Source of the DNA: Isoptericola sp. BMS4
GTDB taxonomy: Bacteria > Actinomycetota > Actinomycetes > Actinomycetales > Cellulomonadaceae
Length of the DNA stretch: 64,000 nucleotides
Direction: 5' to 3'
NCBI RefSeq assembly: GCF_011634835.1
Contig: NZ_SIRP01000001.1
Span: 3,430,315 to 3,494,314, forward strand
Positions 1 through 12,965 of the stretch are shown here, piece by piece. Below the pieces are notes generated by a model. The model was given only the letters and a program-made list of their open reading frames with translations. It had not been told where the DNA came from and made no database searches. Positions within the stretch are counted from its first letter, which is position 1, and every line of letters starts with the position of its first letter. A program made the translations under genes and the position numbers.

Positions 1-54
1 CGCTCCGGGCGAGTGCCTCGTACCTCGGCCCTCACCCTGCGCTGCACCTCCGCC

Positions 55-474
55 TCAGACGACGAGATCGCGGCGCCCCGGGGGCGCCGACTCGAGCCAC
101 GACGCGAGGCCCTCGTAGGCACCGGTCGACATGAGGAGCTCGAAGTCGGTGCCGTCGTACCGGCACCGGACGAGCACCTGGTCCGCCTGGCCAGCCTGGT
201 CGAGCGGCGCGCGCCCCGTCACGACGAACCTGCCCCGCTCCCACACACGGGCGGGGCGGGGCAGCAGGGACCAGCAGCGCCACCAGTCGATCCGACCGAC
301 GGCGTAGTGCGCGATGCCGACGACCCACGGGGCGTGCGGGTCGTCGGCAGGGCGCGCGTGACACGGGAACGAGCCGACGCGGCGCGAGAGCGTGCGCAGC
401 CGGGACGCCCCGGCGGCGAGCACCAGCGCCAGCACGACGAGGAGCGCGAGGGCGACCCAGACGGCGTACGGCAC
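55..474 (-). CDS. DUF2550 family membrane-anchored protein
   Basis: This 139-residue protein has one N-terminal membrane segment (about residues 4-24), then a short basic stretch and a soluble domain with several Trp and Arg residues (WWRCW, YDGTDFELL). That layout fits DUF2550, an actinobacterial family of unknown function. It starts with GTG and begins 12 bases after the atpC stop, so it is probably the last gene of the ATP synthase transcript. Mycobacteria keep a homologue (Rv1312) directly after atpC, which supports the call. The sequence shows no catalytic motif. Confidence 0.8.
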   Translation of the reverse strand: MPYAVWVALALLVVLALVLAAGASRLRTLSRRVGSFPCHARPADDPHAPWVVGIAHYAVGRIDWWRCWSLLPRPARVWERGRFVVTGRAPLDQAGQADQVLVRCRYDGTDFELLMSTGAYEGLASWLESAPPGRRDLVV

Positions 475-485
475 CGGTACCAGCC

Positions 486-770
486 TCAGTGGAGGGCCGG
501 CTCGCGGCCGGACAGCTCCGAGATCTCGTCCACGACGATCGTGACGAGATCGCTGTCCACGGAGATGAACCCGCCGGTGACGTGCGCCTCGACGGCCGTC
601 GCCTGCGTGGTCGACACCTTGACCGTGCCCGGACGCAGCACCGCGAGGATCGGCGTGTGACCGGCACGGATGCCGACCTGGCCCTCCATCGACGGGGCGC
701 TGACCTCGTGCGCCGCGCCCGACCAGACCTTGCGGTCGGCTGCGACCAGGTCGACGTTGAGCTCTGCCAT
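486..770 (-). CDS. atpC: F1Fo ATP synthase epsilon subunit, short form
   Basis: The epsilon subunit sits on the central stalk of F1 and couples rotor to catalytic head. The 94 residues cover the N-terminal beta-sandwich (ADRKVWSG, GQVGIRAGHTPILAVL, HVTGGFISVDSD). The usual family length is about 130-140 residues. The two C-terminal helices, which act as an autoinhibitory and ATP-sensing arm in many bacteria, are absent: the protein stops shortly after the sandwich, at SGREPALH. The stop is clean and the next gene begins 12 bases later, so this looks like a natural short form. It is last of the atp genes and is separated from atpD by a strong hairpin. Confidence 0.95.
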   Translation of the reverse strand: MAELNVDLVAADRKVWSGAAHEVSAPSMEGQVGIRAGHTPILAVLRPGTVKVSTTQATAVEAHVTGGFISVDSDLVTIVVDEISELSGREPALH

Positions 771-820
771 CAGTGCTCCTTCATCCCATCATGCTCGAGT
801 TGCTGCGGCTGGTGCGGCGA

Positions 821-861
821 CGTCGTCCCGCAGGGAGGGCGACCCTCCCGGCGGGACGACG
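821..861 (-). other. Strong intra-operon hairpin between atpD and atpC
   Basis: An 11-bp stem (821-831 with 851-861, CGTCGTCCCGC) encloses, after one A/G mismatch, a 7-bp stem (833-839 with 843-849, GGGAGGG/CCCTCCC) and a three-base loop. It lies in the 114-base gap between the atpD stop and the atpC start. It could be a partial terminator, an mRNA stabiliser or a processing site that sets epsilon dosage. The structure is visible; its role is inferred. Confidence 0.6.
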
Positions 862-884
862 CGACGCGAAGCGGGACGTGACCG

Positions 885-3351
<2,467 letters not shown>

Positions 3352-3353
3352 GC

Positions 3354-4982
3354 TCAGGCCTTCTTCTGCACGACGAGCTGCTCCTGCTCGACGTCCGCGG
3401 CCTCGCCCTCGGCGGCGCCACCGACCAGCGGCGAGCCGTCGCCCTTGAGGAAGCCGTTGCGGAAGTCCTCGACGGCCTTCGCCAGCTCGTCCTCGGTGTC
3501 GGACTCCAGCTTGCCCGTGCTCACGATCGTGTCGAACACCTGCGTCTTGCGGCGCAGGTGGTCGAGCATCTCGGCCTCGAACCGCTTGACGTCCGCGACG
3601 GGCACGTCGTCGAGCTTGCCCTTGGTGCCGGCCCAGATCGACGCGACCTGCTCCTCGACCGGGTACGGGGTGTACTGCGGCTGCTTGAGCAGCTCCATGA
3701 GCACCGCGCCGCGGGCGAGCTGGCCGCGCGACGCCGCGTCGAGGTCCGAGGCGAACATGGCGAACGCCTCGAGGGAGCGGTACTGCGCGAGCTCGAGCTT
3801 CAGCGTGCCGGAGACCTTCTTCATGGCCTTGACCTGAGCGTCACCGCCGACGCGGGACACCGAGATGCCGACGTCGACCGCGGGGCGCTGGTCGGCGTTG
3901 AACAGGTCGGACTGGAGGAAGATCTGCCCGTCGGTGATGGAGATGACGTTGGTCGGGATGTACGCCGACACGTCGTTCGCCTTGGTCTCGATGATCGGCA
4001 GGCCGGTCATCGACCCCGCGCCCAGCTCGTCCGAGAGCTTGGCGCAGCGCTCGAGCAGGCGGGAGTGCAGGTAGAACACGTCACCGGGGTACGCCTCGCG
4101 GCCCGGCGGGCGGCGCAGCAGCAGCGACACGGCGCGGTAGGCCTCGGCCTGCTTCGACAGGTCGTCGAAGACGACGAGCACGTGCTTGCCCTGGTACATC
4201 CAGTGCTGGCCGATGGCCGAGCCGGTGTACGGGGCGAGGTACTTGAAGCCCGCGGGGTCGGACGCCGGGGCCGCGACGATCGTCGTGTACTCGAGCGCGC
4301 CGGCCTCCTCGAGGGCGCCGCGCACCGAGGCGATCGTCGAGCCCTTCTGGCCGACGGCGACGTAGATGCAGCGGACCTGCTTCTCGGGGTCGCCCGACTC
4401 CCAGTTGGCCTTCTGGTTGATGATCGTGTCGATGCCGATCGCCGTCTTGCCGGTCTGGCGGTCGCCGATGATCAGCTGCCGCTGACCGCGGCCGATCGGG
4501 ATCATCGAGTCGATCGCCTTCATGCCGGTCTGCAGCGGCTCGTGCACCGACTTGCGCTGCATGACGCCGGGAGCCTGCAGCTCCAGCGCACGGCGACCGT
4601 CGGTCTCGATGTCGCCCAGACCGTCGATCGGGTTGCCCAGCGGGTCGACGACGCGGCCGAGGTAGCCCTCGCCCACGGGGACCGAGAGGACCTCACCGGT
4701 GCGGCGGACCTCCTGGCCCTCCTCGATGCCGGTGAACTCGCCGAGGACGACGACACCGATCTCGCGGACGTCCAGGTTCAGCGCGAGGCCGAGCGTGCCG
4801 TCCTCGAAGCGCAGCAGCTCGTTCGCCATCGCGCCCGGGAGGCCCTCGACGTTCGCGATGCCGTCGGCGGCGAGGGTGACGCGGCCGACCTCCTCGCTGA
4901 CCGCGCCCTCGGGCTCGTAGGACTTCACGAAGCTGTCCAGTGCGGCCCGGATCTCCTCCGGCCGGATCGTCAGCTCAGCCAT
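3354..4982 (-). CDS. atpA: F1Fo ATP synthase alpha subunit
   Basis: This is the non-catalytic nucleotide-binding F1 subunit, 542 residues long. The P-loop GDRQTGKT lies at 173-180, and the typical [24 protein letters not shown]-like and [10 protein letters not shown] segments follow. AGGAGAG upstream of ATG 4982 decides the start. The frame is open 13 codons further but that part has no family counterpart. The tail is Glu-rich and ends QLVVQKKA, as in other actinobacterial alpha chains. Confidence 0.98.
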   Translation of the reverse strand: MAELTIRPEEIRAALDSFVKSYEPEGAVSEEVGRVTLAADGIANVEGLPGAMANELLRFEDGTLGLALNLDVREIGVVVLGEFTGIEEGQEVRRTGEVLSVPVGEGYLGRVVDPLGNPIDGLGDIETDGRRALELQAPGVMQRKSVHEPLQTGMKAIDSMIPIGRGQRQLIIGDRQTGKTAIGIDTIINQKANWESGDPEKQVRCIYVAVGQKGSTIASVRGALEEAGALEYTTIVAAPASDPAGFKYLAPYTGSAIGQHWMYQGKHVLVVFDDLSKQAEAYRAVSLLLRRPPGREAYPGDVFYLHSRLLERCAKLSDELGAGSMTGLPIIETKANDVSAYIPTNVISITDGQIFLQSDLFNADQRPAVDVGISVSRVGGDAQVKAMKKVSGTLKLELAQYRSLEAFAMFASDLDAASRGQLARGAVLMELLKQPQYTPYPVEEQVASIWAGTKGKLDDVPVADVKRFEAEMLDHLRRKTQVFDTIVSTGKLESDTEDELAKAVEDFRNGFLKGDGSPLVGGAAEGEAADVEQEQLVVQKKA

Positions 4983-5063
4983 TGCTCTCTCCTGTCGTGG
5001 CCGCGGTTCGCGCGACCTCACGTTCTGTGCAGCCGACCTGTGTCGACTGGGCCTGGGAAGGGT

Positions 5064-5878
5064 TCAGCCGGCCAGCCGGCGACGGGCGTCGGCCAGGCGG
5101 GACAGCACGGTGGAGTCGACGACGTCGGCGCCGACCTGGATACGCAGACCGCCGATCACGGTCGGGTCGACCGTGACGTTGAGCTGCACGGGGCGACCGT
5201 AGGCACGCTCGAGCAGCGTGCTCAGGCGGGACTCCTGCGCCTCGGACAGCACCGAGCCGCTGACGACGGACGCGACGAGGCGGCGGCGCCGCTCTGCCGC
5301 GACGTCGCCGTACCAGGTCAGCGTCGCCACGTAGCGACGGTCCCGCAGGGTCGTCGTCGCGCGGCGCGCCAGCACCTGCGTGACCGGGTCGACCTTGCCG
5401 TCGAGGAGGGTGTCCACGAGGGCGGCCCGGCGCTCGGCGTCGGTCGACTGGTCCGACAGGACCTGCCGCGCCTCCCGCTGGCCGACGAGCGCCCGCGTGA
5501 AGCGGAACAGCTCGTCCTCGACGGTCTCCAGCGTCCCGCGGGCCTCGGTGGACGCCAGCACGGCGTCCAGCCCGAGCCGCTCGAGCGCGTCGACGAGGTC
5601 GTCGTCGCTCGACCAGCGCGACCGGGCCACGCCCGACACGAGGTCGACGACCCGCTCGTCGAAACCGTCGGCGAGGACGCGGGCGGCCAGCGCGGCCTTG
5701 TCGTCCGCGGCGCGCGACGGGTCGGCCAACGAACGGCGCAGCGGGCCGGACTCGTCGAGCGCGCCCACGACGGCGAACAGCTGCTCGCCGAGCGCCTGCG
5801 CATCGGCCCCGGCGGACCGCAGCACCGGCTCGAACCGCTCCTGAGCCGCGGCGAGGGATGCTCCGCTCGTTCCGCGCA

Positions 5879-5879
<1 letters not shown>
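5064..5879 (-). CDS. atpH: F1Fo ATP synthase delta subunit
   Basis: Delta joins the peripheral stalk to the top of F1. The product has 271 residues, compared with about 180 in Escherichia coli. The N-terminal helical domain carries family blocks such as ADPSRAADDKAALAARVL, and the C-terminal part has the conserved GGLRIQVGADVVDSTV motif. The extra length is typical of actinobacteria. It is a separate gene, not the b-delta fusion found in mycobacteria. Its ATG overlaps the atpF stop as ATGA. Confidence 0.96.
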
Positions 5880-7619
<1,740 letters not shown>

Positions 7620-7729
7620 GGGGATCGCTGGCGTAGACAGGAGGAGCTCCCGGAGGTCGTACGGCCCTTCGGCGGCGCCACTCGTCGAGCGGGCACGCCG
7701 TCGGACCTGGCCGTCATGGATTCGCGGAC

Positions 7730-7735
7730 AGCCTA
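7730..7735 (-). promoter_or_regulatory. Possible -10 element of an atpB promoter
   Basis: On the minus strand, TAGGCT lies about 110 bases before atpB in the AtpI-like/atpB gap. TAGGCT is a good actinobacterial -10 hexamer. No -35 sequence at ideal spacing is convincing. The hexamer and the unusually long gap for this tightly packed operon are the only evidence. Confidence 0.3.
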
Positions 7736-7794
7736 CCGGATGATCACCGGTGGTCCGTCATCCCGACACATCACCAGGGGCACGATCACGCGGC

Positions 7795-7812
7795 TTGTGA
7801 ACAATCGCACGA
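7795..7812. promoter_or_regulatory. Rex-like imperfect dyad upstream of atpB
   Basis: TTGTGAACAATCGCACGA matches the Rex operator pattern TTGTGAA-N4-TTCACAA in all seven bases of the left half and four of seven in the right half. Rex is an NADH/NAD+ sensor reported to control respiratory and atp genes in streptomycetes. The site lies upstream of the candidate atpB -10. It may be a chance match, because the right half is poor. Confidence 0.3.
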
Positions 7813-7852
7813 TGTGTGCGGGCAACGATCTCCGCCGTCCCGTGTCCGCAGG

Positions 7853-8347
7853 TCACGGCTGCACGTAGGGCACGCGACCGCCCCGGACCGCCCGGTAGTC
7901 GAGCACGGCCGAGCCCACCGCGCCGGCGGCCAGCACCACGAGCAGCACGTACGGGTCGTAGAAGTCCGCGCCCCGCAGGGGCACGAGCACGACGATCAGC
8001 ACGACGACCTTGGCGACCCACGTGCCCATGACCACCACGGCCATCCGCGCCGGGTCCGAGCCGACCGTCCTCAGCATCGACCAGATCGTCGTCGCGCAGA
8101 AGAACGCGGCCAGACCCGTGCCGACCAGCGCACCCCACACCCCGGCCGTCCCCGCGACGAGCGCGCCGACGCCGACGCCGAGCACGAGCAGGGCCCCGAG
8201 CAGGACGAGGGTGTCACGCAGCGCGGTGCGCAGCACGGCACGCTCGGCGGCGCCGGCCTCGCCGGCCGCAGCGTCCGCGGCCGCGGGGCGGCCGGCGGGC
8301 TGGTCCCGCTCCGGCTGCGCGGGCTGGGGGGTGTCGGGCGTCGTCAT
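7853..8347 (-). CDS. AtpI-like membrane protein upstream of atpB
   Basis: This 164-residue protein has a Pro/Ala/Asp-rich N-terminus (about residues 1-38) and then four hydrophobic segments, with WSMLRTVGSDPARMAVVVMG in the middle. By position (between a WecA-type gene and atpB) and layout it matches the small protein that heads actinobacterial atp operons (Rv1303 in Mycobacterium tuberculosis), usually treated as AtpI-like. AtpI helps assemble the c ring in some bacteria; whether this one does is inferred. ATG 8347 overlaps the upstream stop as ATGA. Confidence 0.75.
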   Translation of the reverse strand: MTTPDTPQPAQPERDQPAGRPAAADAAAGEAGAAERAVLRTALRDTLVLLGALLVLGVGVGALVAGTAGVWGALVGTGLAAFFCATTIWSMLRTVGSDPARMAVVVMGTWVAKVVVLIVVLVPLRGADFYDPYVLLVVLAAGAVGSAVLDYRAVRGGRVPYVQP

Positions 8348-9579
8348 CAGGAACGTCCTTCGTGAGCGGGTGGGGTGGTCCGTGAGGTGGGCGGGACCGG
8401 CGTCGGGCGGCTCGGCACCGCGCCGGCGGGCGGCGGCACGGTGGGGTGCGCGCCCGTCGCGACGTCGTCGTCCAGGAAGCGGCCCCGCGTGCGCAGCGGG
8501 CCGAGAGTGAGCAGCAGCGCCACGACGACGGCGACGCCCAGGCCCGCCAGGACCGCCTTCCAGTCCCACCAGACGAGCGCGGCGGCGCCGAACGAGAACA
8601 CCGCGGCCCACACGTACAGGATGAGCACGGCGCGCCGGTGCGAGTGGCCCAGGGCCAGCATCCGGTGGTGGAGGTGCATGCGGTCCGGGTGGAACGGGGA
8701 CTTGCCGGCCGCGAGCCGCCTGATCACGGCCATCGCCATGTCCAGCAGCGGGAGCAGCACCACCGCCACCGGGAGCAGGAGCGGGATGAACAGCGACACG
8801 CGCTGCGCCCCGGAGATGGAGTCGCCGGCGGCGCTCGGGTCGATGTTGCCCGTGACGGTGATCGTCGCACCGGCGAAGACGAGCCCCAGGACCATCGACC
8901 CGGAGTCGCCCATGAAGATGTGCGACGGGAAGAAGTTGTGCGGCAGGAACCCGAGGCACACGCCCACGAGGACCGCAACCATCATCGTCGCCAGGCTGGA
9001 GTAGTCGCGCGGGCTCGCCTGCTGGGTCAGACCGTAGCTGTACACGAAGAACGCCGAGCCTCCGATGGCGATGAGTCCCGCGGCCAGGCCGTCCAGGCCG
9101 TCCACGAAGTTCACGGCGTTCATCGCGACCACCACGATGAGGATCGTGGCGACGAGCGAGATCTGCGGCGAGCTGATGTACAGCCCGTCCGGGGTGGGCA
9201 GCGACGTGAGCTGCACCTGCTGCAGCGCCATGAACCCGGCGGCGAGCACCTGCCCGGCGAGCTTGGTGACCCAGTCCAGGTCCCACACGTCGTCGGCCCA
9301 GCCCAGGAGGCACACGATCGCGGCACCGCCGACGATGCCCCAGGCCTGCGGCTCCGCGAAGACCCCCGCGAGGAACGGCATCTGCGAGGCGAGGACCACG
9401 GCGACCGCGAGACCCAGCAGCATCGCCAGTCCGCCGAGGCGCGGGCGGGGCTGTGCGTGGACGTCGCGCGCCCGGACCGGGGTGATCGCGTTGGTGCGGT
9501 AGGCGACCCACCGTGCTCCTGGTGTGGCCAGGTACGTCACCGCCGCGGCGACGAACATCAGGAGCAGGTACGCCCTCAC
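8347..9579 (-). CDS. wecA: Undecaprenyl-phosphate sugar-1-phosphate transferase (WecA/TagO type)
   Basis: This polytopic enzyme would move a sugar phosphate, probably GlcNAc-1-P, from its UDP form onto the undecaprenyl carrier and so start cell-envelope glycan synthesis. Family motifs appear in order in the 410 residues: PRPRLGG (44-50), ADDVWDLDW (95-103, catalytic DD), NFVDGLDGLAAG (157-168), MGDSGS (223-228) and HLHHRM (302-307). The His-rich loop favours the WecA/TagO branch over MraY. The tail is Pro/Thr-rich. The GTG start overlaps the tsaC stop as GTGA. The same gene sits before the atp operon in mycobacteria (rfe). Confidence 0.9.
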   Translation of the reverse strand: MRAYLLLMFVAAAVTYLATPGARWVAYRTNAITPVRARDVHAQPRPRLGGLAMLLGLAVAVVLASQMPFLAGVFAEPQAWGIVGGAAIVCLLGWADDVWDLDWVTKLAGQVLAAGFMALQQVQLTSLPTPDGLYISSPQISLVATILIVVVAMNAVNFVDGLDGLAAGLIAIGGSAFFVYSYGLTQQASPRDYSSLATMMVAVLVGVCLGFLPHNFFPSHIFMGDSGSMVLGLVFAGATITVTGNIDPSAAGDSISGAQRVSLFIPLLLPVAVVLLPLLDMAMAVIRRLAAGKSPFHPDRMHLHHRMLALGHSHRRAVLILYVWAAVFSFGAAALVWWDWKAVLAGLGVAVVVALLLTLGPLRTRGRFLDDDVATGAHPTVPPPAGAVPSRPTPVPPTSRTTPPAHEGRS

Positions 9580-10325
9580 CCGGCAGACCCCGCCCGATCA
9601 CCGACGTCCGTCGCCTCGTCGGCCGGCTCGTCCGTCGCGTCGGTCGGCTCGTCCGTCGCGTCGGTCGGCTCCTCGGGGGCATCGTCGGGGCCCGCCACGG
9701 GCGCGATCTCGCGCAGCCGCTCGAGCGTGACCGCGCCGGTCCGCACCACGCGCAGGGTCTCCCCCGTGGCGTCGACGATCGTCGACGCCACCCCGCCGGG
9801 CGCCGTCCCGCCGTCGAGGTACGCGCCGACGGCGTCGCCGAGCTGATCGCGCGCGTCGGCGGCGTCGAGGGCCGCGGGCCGGCCGGTGCGGTTGGCGCTG
9901 GACACCGCCATCGGGCCCGTGCGGCGCAGCAGCGCCAGGGCGGCCGGGTGGTCGGGCATGCGCAGCGCGACCGTGCCCTGCGTCTCCCCCAGGTCCCACT
10001 GCAGCGACGGCTGCGCGCGCAGGATGATCGTGAAGCCGCCGGGCCAGAAGGCCTCCACGAGGCGGCGGGCGTCGTCGGGCACGTCGGTGGCGAGGCCGTC
10101 GAGCGTCCGCACGTCGGGGACGAGCACCGGGGGCGGCATCTGCCGGCCGCGGCCCTTGGCCGCGAGGAGCGCGGCGACCGCCTCGGCGTCGAACGCGTCG
10201 GCGCCGATGCCGTAGACGGTGTCCGTCGGCAGGACGACGAGCCCTCCGCGGGAGATCGTGTTGACGGCCTCGTCGATGGCGGGGCCCCAGGTGTTCGGGT
10301 CGGTGACGTCGTGCACGCTGCTCAC
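9576..10325 (-). CDS. tsaC: L-threonylcarbamoyladenylate synthase (Sua5/YrdC/TsaC)
   Basis: The enzyme makes threonylcarbamoyl-AMP from threonine, bicarbonate and ATP for the t6A37 modification of ANN-decoding tRNAs. The 249 residues contain LPTDTVYGIGADA, the KGRGRQMPPPVLV substrate loop, GTVALRMPDHP and SSANRTG, all typical of YrdC. A disordered acidic tail with Thr-Asp-Ala-Thr-Asp-Glu-Pro repeats follows and is encoded by a 21-bp tandem repeat. GTG 10325 overlaps the prmC stop as GTGA; GTG 10316 is an alternative. It is adjacent to prmC, prfA and rho, all information-processing genes. Confidence 0.93.
   Translation of the reverse strand: MSSVHDVTDPNTWGPAIDEAVNTISRGGLVVLPTDTVYGIGADAFDAEAVAALLAAKGRGRQMPPPVLVPDVRTLDGLATDVPDDARRLVEAFWPGGFTIILRAQPSLQWDLGETQGTVALRMPDHPAALALLRRTGPMAVSSANRTGRPAALDAADARDQLGDAVGAYLDGGTAPGGVASTIVDATGETLRVVRTGAVTLERLREIAPVAGPDDAPEEPTDATDEPTDATDEPADEATDVGDRAGSAG
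9619..9671. repeat. 21-bp tandem repeat inside the tsaC 3' end
   Basis: Units begin at 9619, 9640 and 9661 (the last partial). The first two differ at one base. Because the period is a multiple of three it adds whole Thr-Asp-Ala-Thr-Asp-Glu-Pro units, so length changes would keep the frame. Confidence 0.8.
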
Positions 10326-11383
10326 GGCCTCAAGTCTGGCACGAGTCCCGCCGGGCCCCGTGCGCCCGGTGCGTCCGGACGGTCCCCGTCGCGACGGCGG
10401 GCGACGACGGCGCGGGGCCGGCCCGCCAGGTCCGGGGCGGTGCGAGCGGTCCCGAACGCGGGGCGGGCGCCGTCCGGCGCGGCCGGGTCCGGCGTCCCGG
10501 CGACCATGTCGCGCGCCGGACCGGCCTGCACCTCCGCGTGCTCCATGACGTACAGCCCGCCCGGGCGCAGCAGCCGCGCCGCCGCCGCGGTGACGCCGCG
10601 CGGGACCTCCAGGCCGTCGGCCCCCAGGCCGTACAGCGCGACGGCGGGGTCGTGGCCCGCCACCTCGGGGTCGCGGGGCACGGCGTCCGGCGGGACGTAC
10701 GGCGGGTTGGACACGACGACGTCGACGGCGCCGTCCAGCTCGCGCAGCGCGGTCCGCGCGTCCCCGCGCACGAGGCGCACCGGCATACCCGAGACGCGCC
10801 CGGACGCGTCGGCAGGCGCCCCGGCCGCGGCGACGTTGCGCTCGGCCCAGGCGTGGGCGGCGGCGTCCAGCTCGACGGCGTGCACGGTCGCGCCGGGGAC
10901 CTCCGTCGCCACGGCCAGGGCGATCGCCGCGGAGCCCGTGCACAGGTCGACGACCACGGCCGCCCCGCGGTCGGCGACGACGCGGGCCGCCTCGTCGATC
11001 GCGAGCTGCGCCACCTGCTCCGTCTCCGGGCGCGGCACGAACACGCCGGGCCCGACGGCGAGCTCGAGGTGCCGGAACGGCGCGACGCCGGTGAGGTGCT
11101 GCAGGGGCTCGCGCGCCGCACGCCGCGCCACGAGGGCGAGGTACTCCCCGGTGCGGGCGTCGTCGCCGGGCAGCGGGCCGTCCAGGACGGCGAGGCGACG
11201 GACCTCCCCGGCGCCGATCCCGAGGACGTGTGCGAGCAGCAGCTCGGCGTCGACTCGTGGCGTCGCGACTCCGGCGCCCGCGAGACGCGTCGTGGCCCAC
11301 CGCACGGCCGCCCCGACCGTGGTGGGCACGTCGTCGTCGGGCGTGCCCGAGGACAGCGACGGCGGCGTCGGTGTCGGCGTCAT
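10322..11383 (-). CDS. prmC: Release factor glutamine methyltransferase
   Basis: PrmC (HemK) methylates the Gln of the GGQ motif in release factors using S-adenosylmethionine. In the 353-residue product VFVPRPETE is at 115-122, the SAM-binding motif [10 protein letters not shown] at 146-155 and the catalytic NPPY at 226-229. About 25 residues after the usual end (RPRAVVARR) form an Arg/Pro-rich extension. Its ATG overlaps the stop of prfA, its substrate gene, as ATGA, so enzyme and substrate are co-translated. Confidence 0.95.
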   Translation of the reverse strand: MTPTPTPPSLSSGTPDDDVPTTVGAAVRWATTRLAGAGVATPRVDAELLLAHVLGIGAGEVRRLAVLDGPLPGDDARTGEYLALVARRAAREPLQHLTGVAPFRHLELAVGPGVFVPRPETEQVAQLAIDEAARVVADRGAAVVVDLCTGSAAIALAVATEVPGATVHAVELDAAAHAWAERNVAAAGAPADASGRVSGMPVRLVRGDARTALRELDGAVDVVVSNPPYVPPDAVPRDPEVAGHDPAVALYGLGADGLEVPRGVTAAAARLLRPGGLYVMEHAEVQAGPARDMVAGTPDPAAPDGARPAFGTARTAPDLAGRPRAVVARRRDGDRPDAPGARGPAGLVPDLRP

Positions 11384-12477
11384 CGGGCGTCGGCGCCGGC
11401 CGCGGCCAGGCGCGCCGCCTCGTCGGCCTCGACGGCGGACCGCACGACCGGCTCGAGGTCCCCGGCCAGCACGTGGTCCAGGTTGTAGGCCTTGTACCCG
11501 GTGCGGTGGTCCGCGATCCGGTTCTCGGGGAAGTTGTAGGTGCGGATGCGCTCGCTGCGGTCCACGGTGCGCACCTGGGACCGGCGCATGTCCGCGGCCT
11601 CCGCGGCCGCCGCCTCCTGCTGGGCCGCCAGCAGGCGTGCGCGCAGCACGCGCATCGCCTGCTCCTTGTTCTGCAGCTGGGACTTCTCGTTCTGCATCGA
11701 CACCACGATGCCCGTGGGCTCGTGGGTGATGCGCACCGCCGAGTCGGTGGTGTTCACCGACTGCCCGCCCGGCCCGGAGGACCGGTAGACGTCGATGCGC
11801 AGGTCGTTCGGGTCGATCTCGACCTCGCCGGGGTCGTCGACCTCGGGCAGCACGAGCACTCCCGCGGCCGAGGTGTGGATGCGGCCCTGCGACTCGGTGA
11901 CCGGGACCCGCTGGACGCGGTGCACGCCGCCCTCGTACTTGAGGCTGGCCCACACGCCCTCGGCCGGGTCCGCCGCGCCGCGGGACTTGATCGCGACCTG
12001 CACGTCCTTGTACCCGCCGAGCTCCGTCTCGGTGGCGTCGAGCACCTGGGCGGACCAGCCGCGCCGCTCGGCGTAGCGCAGGTACATCCGCAGCAGGTCG
12101 CCCGCGAACAGCGCGGACTCGTCCCCGCCCTCGCCGGCCTTGATCTCGAGGATGACGTCGCGGCCGTCGTCGGGGTCGCGCGGGACCAGCACGCGCCGCA
12201 GCCGCTCCGTCGCGGCGGCGGCCGCCTCGCGCAGGGCCGGCAGCTCGGCGGCGAACGACTCGTCCTCGGAGGCCAGCTCCGCGGCCGCCTCGGCGTCGTC
12301 CGTGGTCTGCTGCCACTCCCGGTAGGCACCGACGACCTGGTTCAGCTCGGCGTAGCGCCGGCCCAGCGAGCGCGCCCGCCCGGCGTCGGCGTGCACGCCC
12401 GGGTCGGCGAGCGCACGCTCGATCTCCGCGTGCTCGGCGAGCAGCGGTCGCACCGCGCCGAACGGGTCGTCGGTCAT
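11380..12477 (-). CDS. prfA: Peptide chain release factor 1
   Basis: RF1 recognises UAA and UAG and triggers peptide release. The 365-residue protein contains the catalytic GGQ at 237-239 ([15 protein letters not shown]) and the [19 protein letters not shown] block of class I factors. ATG 12477 is preceded by GGAG; the frame is open upstream but the added residues are not family-like. It follows rpmE, from which a strong hairpin separates it. Confidence 0.97.
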   Translation of the reverse strand: MTDDPFGAVRPLLAEHAEIERALADPGVHADAGRARSLGRRYAELNQVVGAYREWQQTTDDAEAAAELASEDESFAAELPALREAAAAATERLRRVLVPRDPDDGRDVILEIKAGEGGDESALFAGDLLRMYLRYAERRGWSAQVLDATETELGGYKDVQVAIKSRGAADPAEGVWASLKYEGGVHRVQRVPVTESQGRIHTSAAGVLVLPEVDDPGEVEIDPNDLRIDVYRSSGPGGQSVNTTDSAVRITHEPTGIVVSMQNEKSQLQNKEQAMRVLRARLLAAQQEAAAAEAADMRRSQVRTVDRSERIRTYNFPENRIADHRTGYKAYNLDHVLAGDLEPVVRSAVEADEAARLAAAGADAR

Positions 12478-12569
12478 CTGTTCTCCACTCCGGTGCACGA
12501 GGTCGCGCGACGTCACCCGCGGGCGGCGCACGGGCCCGACGGCCACGGTGCTCGCCCGATCATGCAGCA

Positions 12570-12628
12570 GCGCCGGTGGTCCGTCGTCCGACTGCCCCTG
12601 GAGAGGTTGTCGGGCGGACCACCGGCGC
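12570..12628 (-). terminator. Hairpin terminator downstream of rpmE
   Basis: Perfect 14-bp arms (12570-12583 and 12615-12628, GCGCCGGTGGTCCG) enclose 31 bases that hold a further 5-bp stem (12588-12592 with 12609-12613). It starts 11 bases after the rpmE stop. There is no T-run, as is common for actinobacterial intrinsic terminators. It should end or attenuate rpmE transcription before prfA. Confidence 0.75.
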
Positions 12629-12638
12629 CGCGAGAGTG

Positions 12639-12848
12639 CTACTTCTTCTTGCCGTAGCGGGCCTCGAACCGGGCCACGCGGCCACCGGTGTCGAGGATCT
12701 TCTGCTTGCCCGTGTAGAACGGGTGGCAGGCGCTGCAGACCTCGGCGCTGATCTTGCCGGAGGTCGCGGTGCTACGGGTGACGAACGTGTTGCCGCACGT
12801 GCACGTCACCTCGGTGGCGACGTACTCGGGGTGGATACCGGACTTCAT
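12639..12848 (-). CDS. rpmE: Ribosomal protein bL31, zinc-binding form
   Basis: bL31 is a 50S protein that bridges to the small subunit. The 69 residues include Cys16, Cys18, Cys38 and Cys41 (TCTCGNTF and [13 protein letters not shown]), the ligands of the zinc-containing form, so this is not a zinc-free paralogue. A lysine-rich tail (RYGKKK) ends it. The place between rho and prfA is conserved in actinobacteria. Confidence 0.97.
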   Translation of the reverse strand: MKSGIHPEYVATEVTCTCGNTFVTRSTATSGKISAEVCSACHPFYTGKQKILDTGGRVARFEARYGKKK

Positions 12849-12965
12849 GTTGCTCCTTGGTGTGATGCCACCGGGTCGCCCCGCAGGACAGCGGGCCGTG
12901 AACCGGCAGGCCGACGAACCATTCTGCCAGAACGCGTGGCTCCGGAAGAAATTCCCCCGCCAGGG

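Noticed and set aside
13-660. Plus-strand open frame over DUF2550 and atpC
   Set aside because: It lacks any recognisable domain and lies fully antisense to better supported genes. Bases 1-54 alone hold nothing that could be supported.
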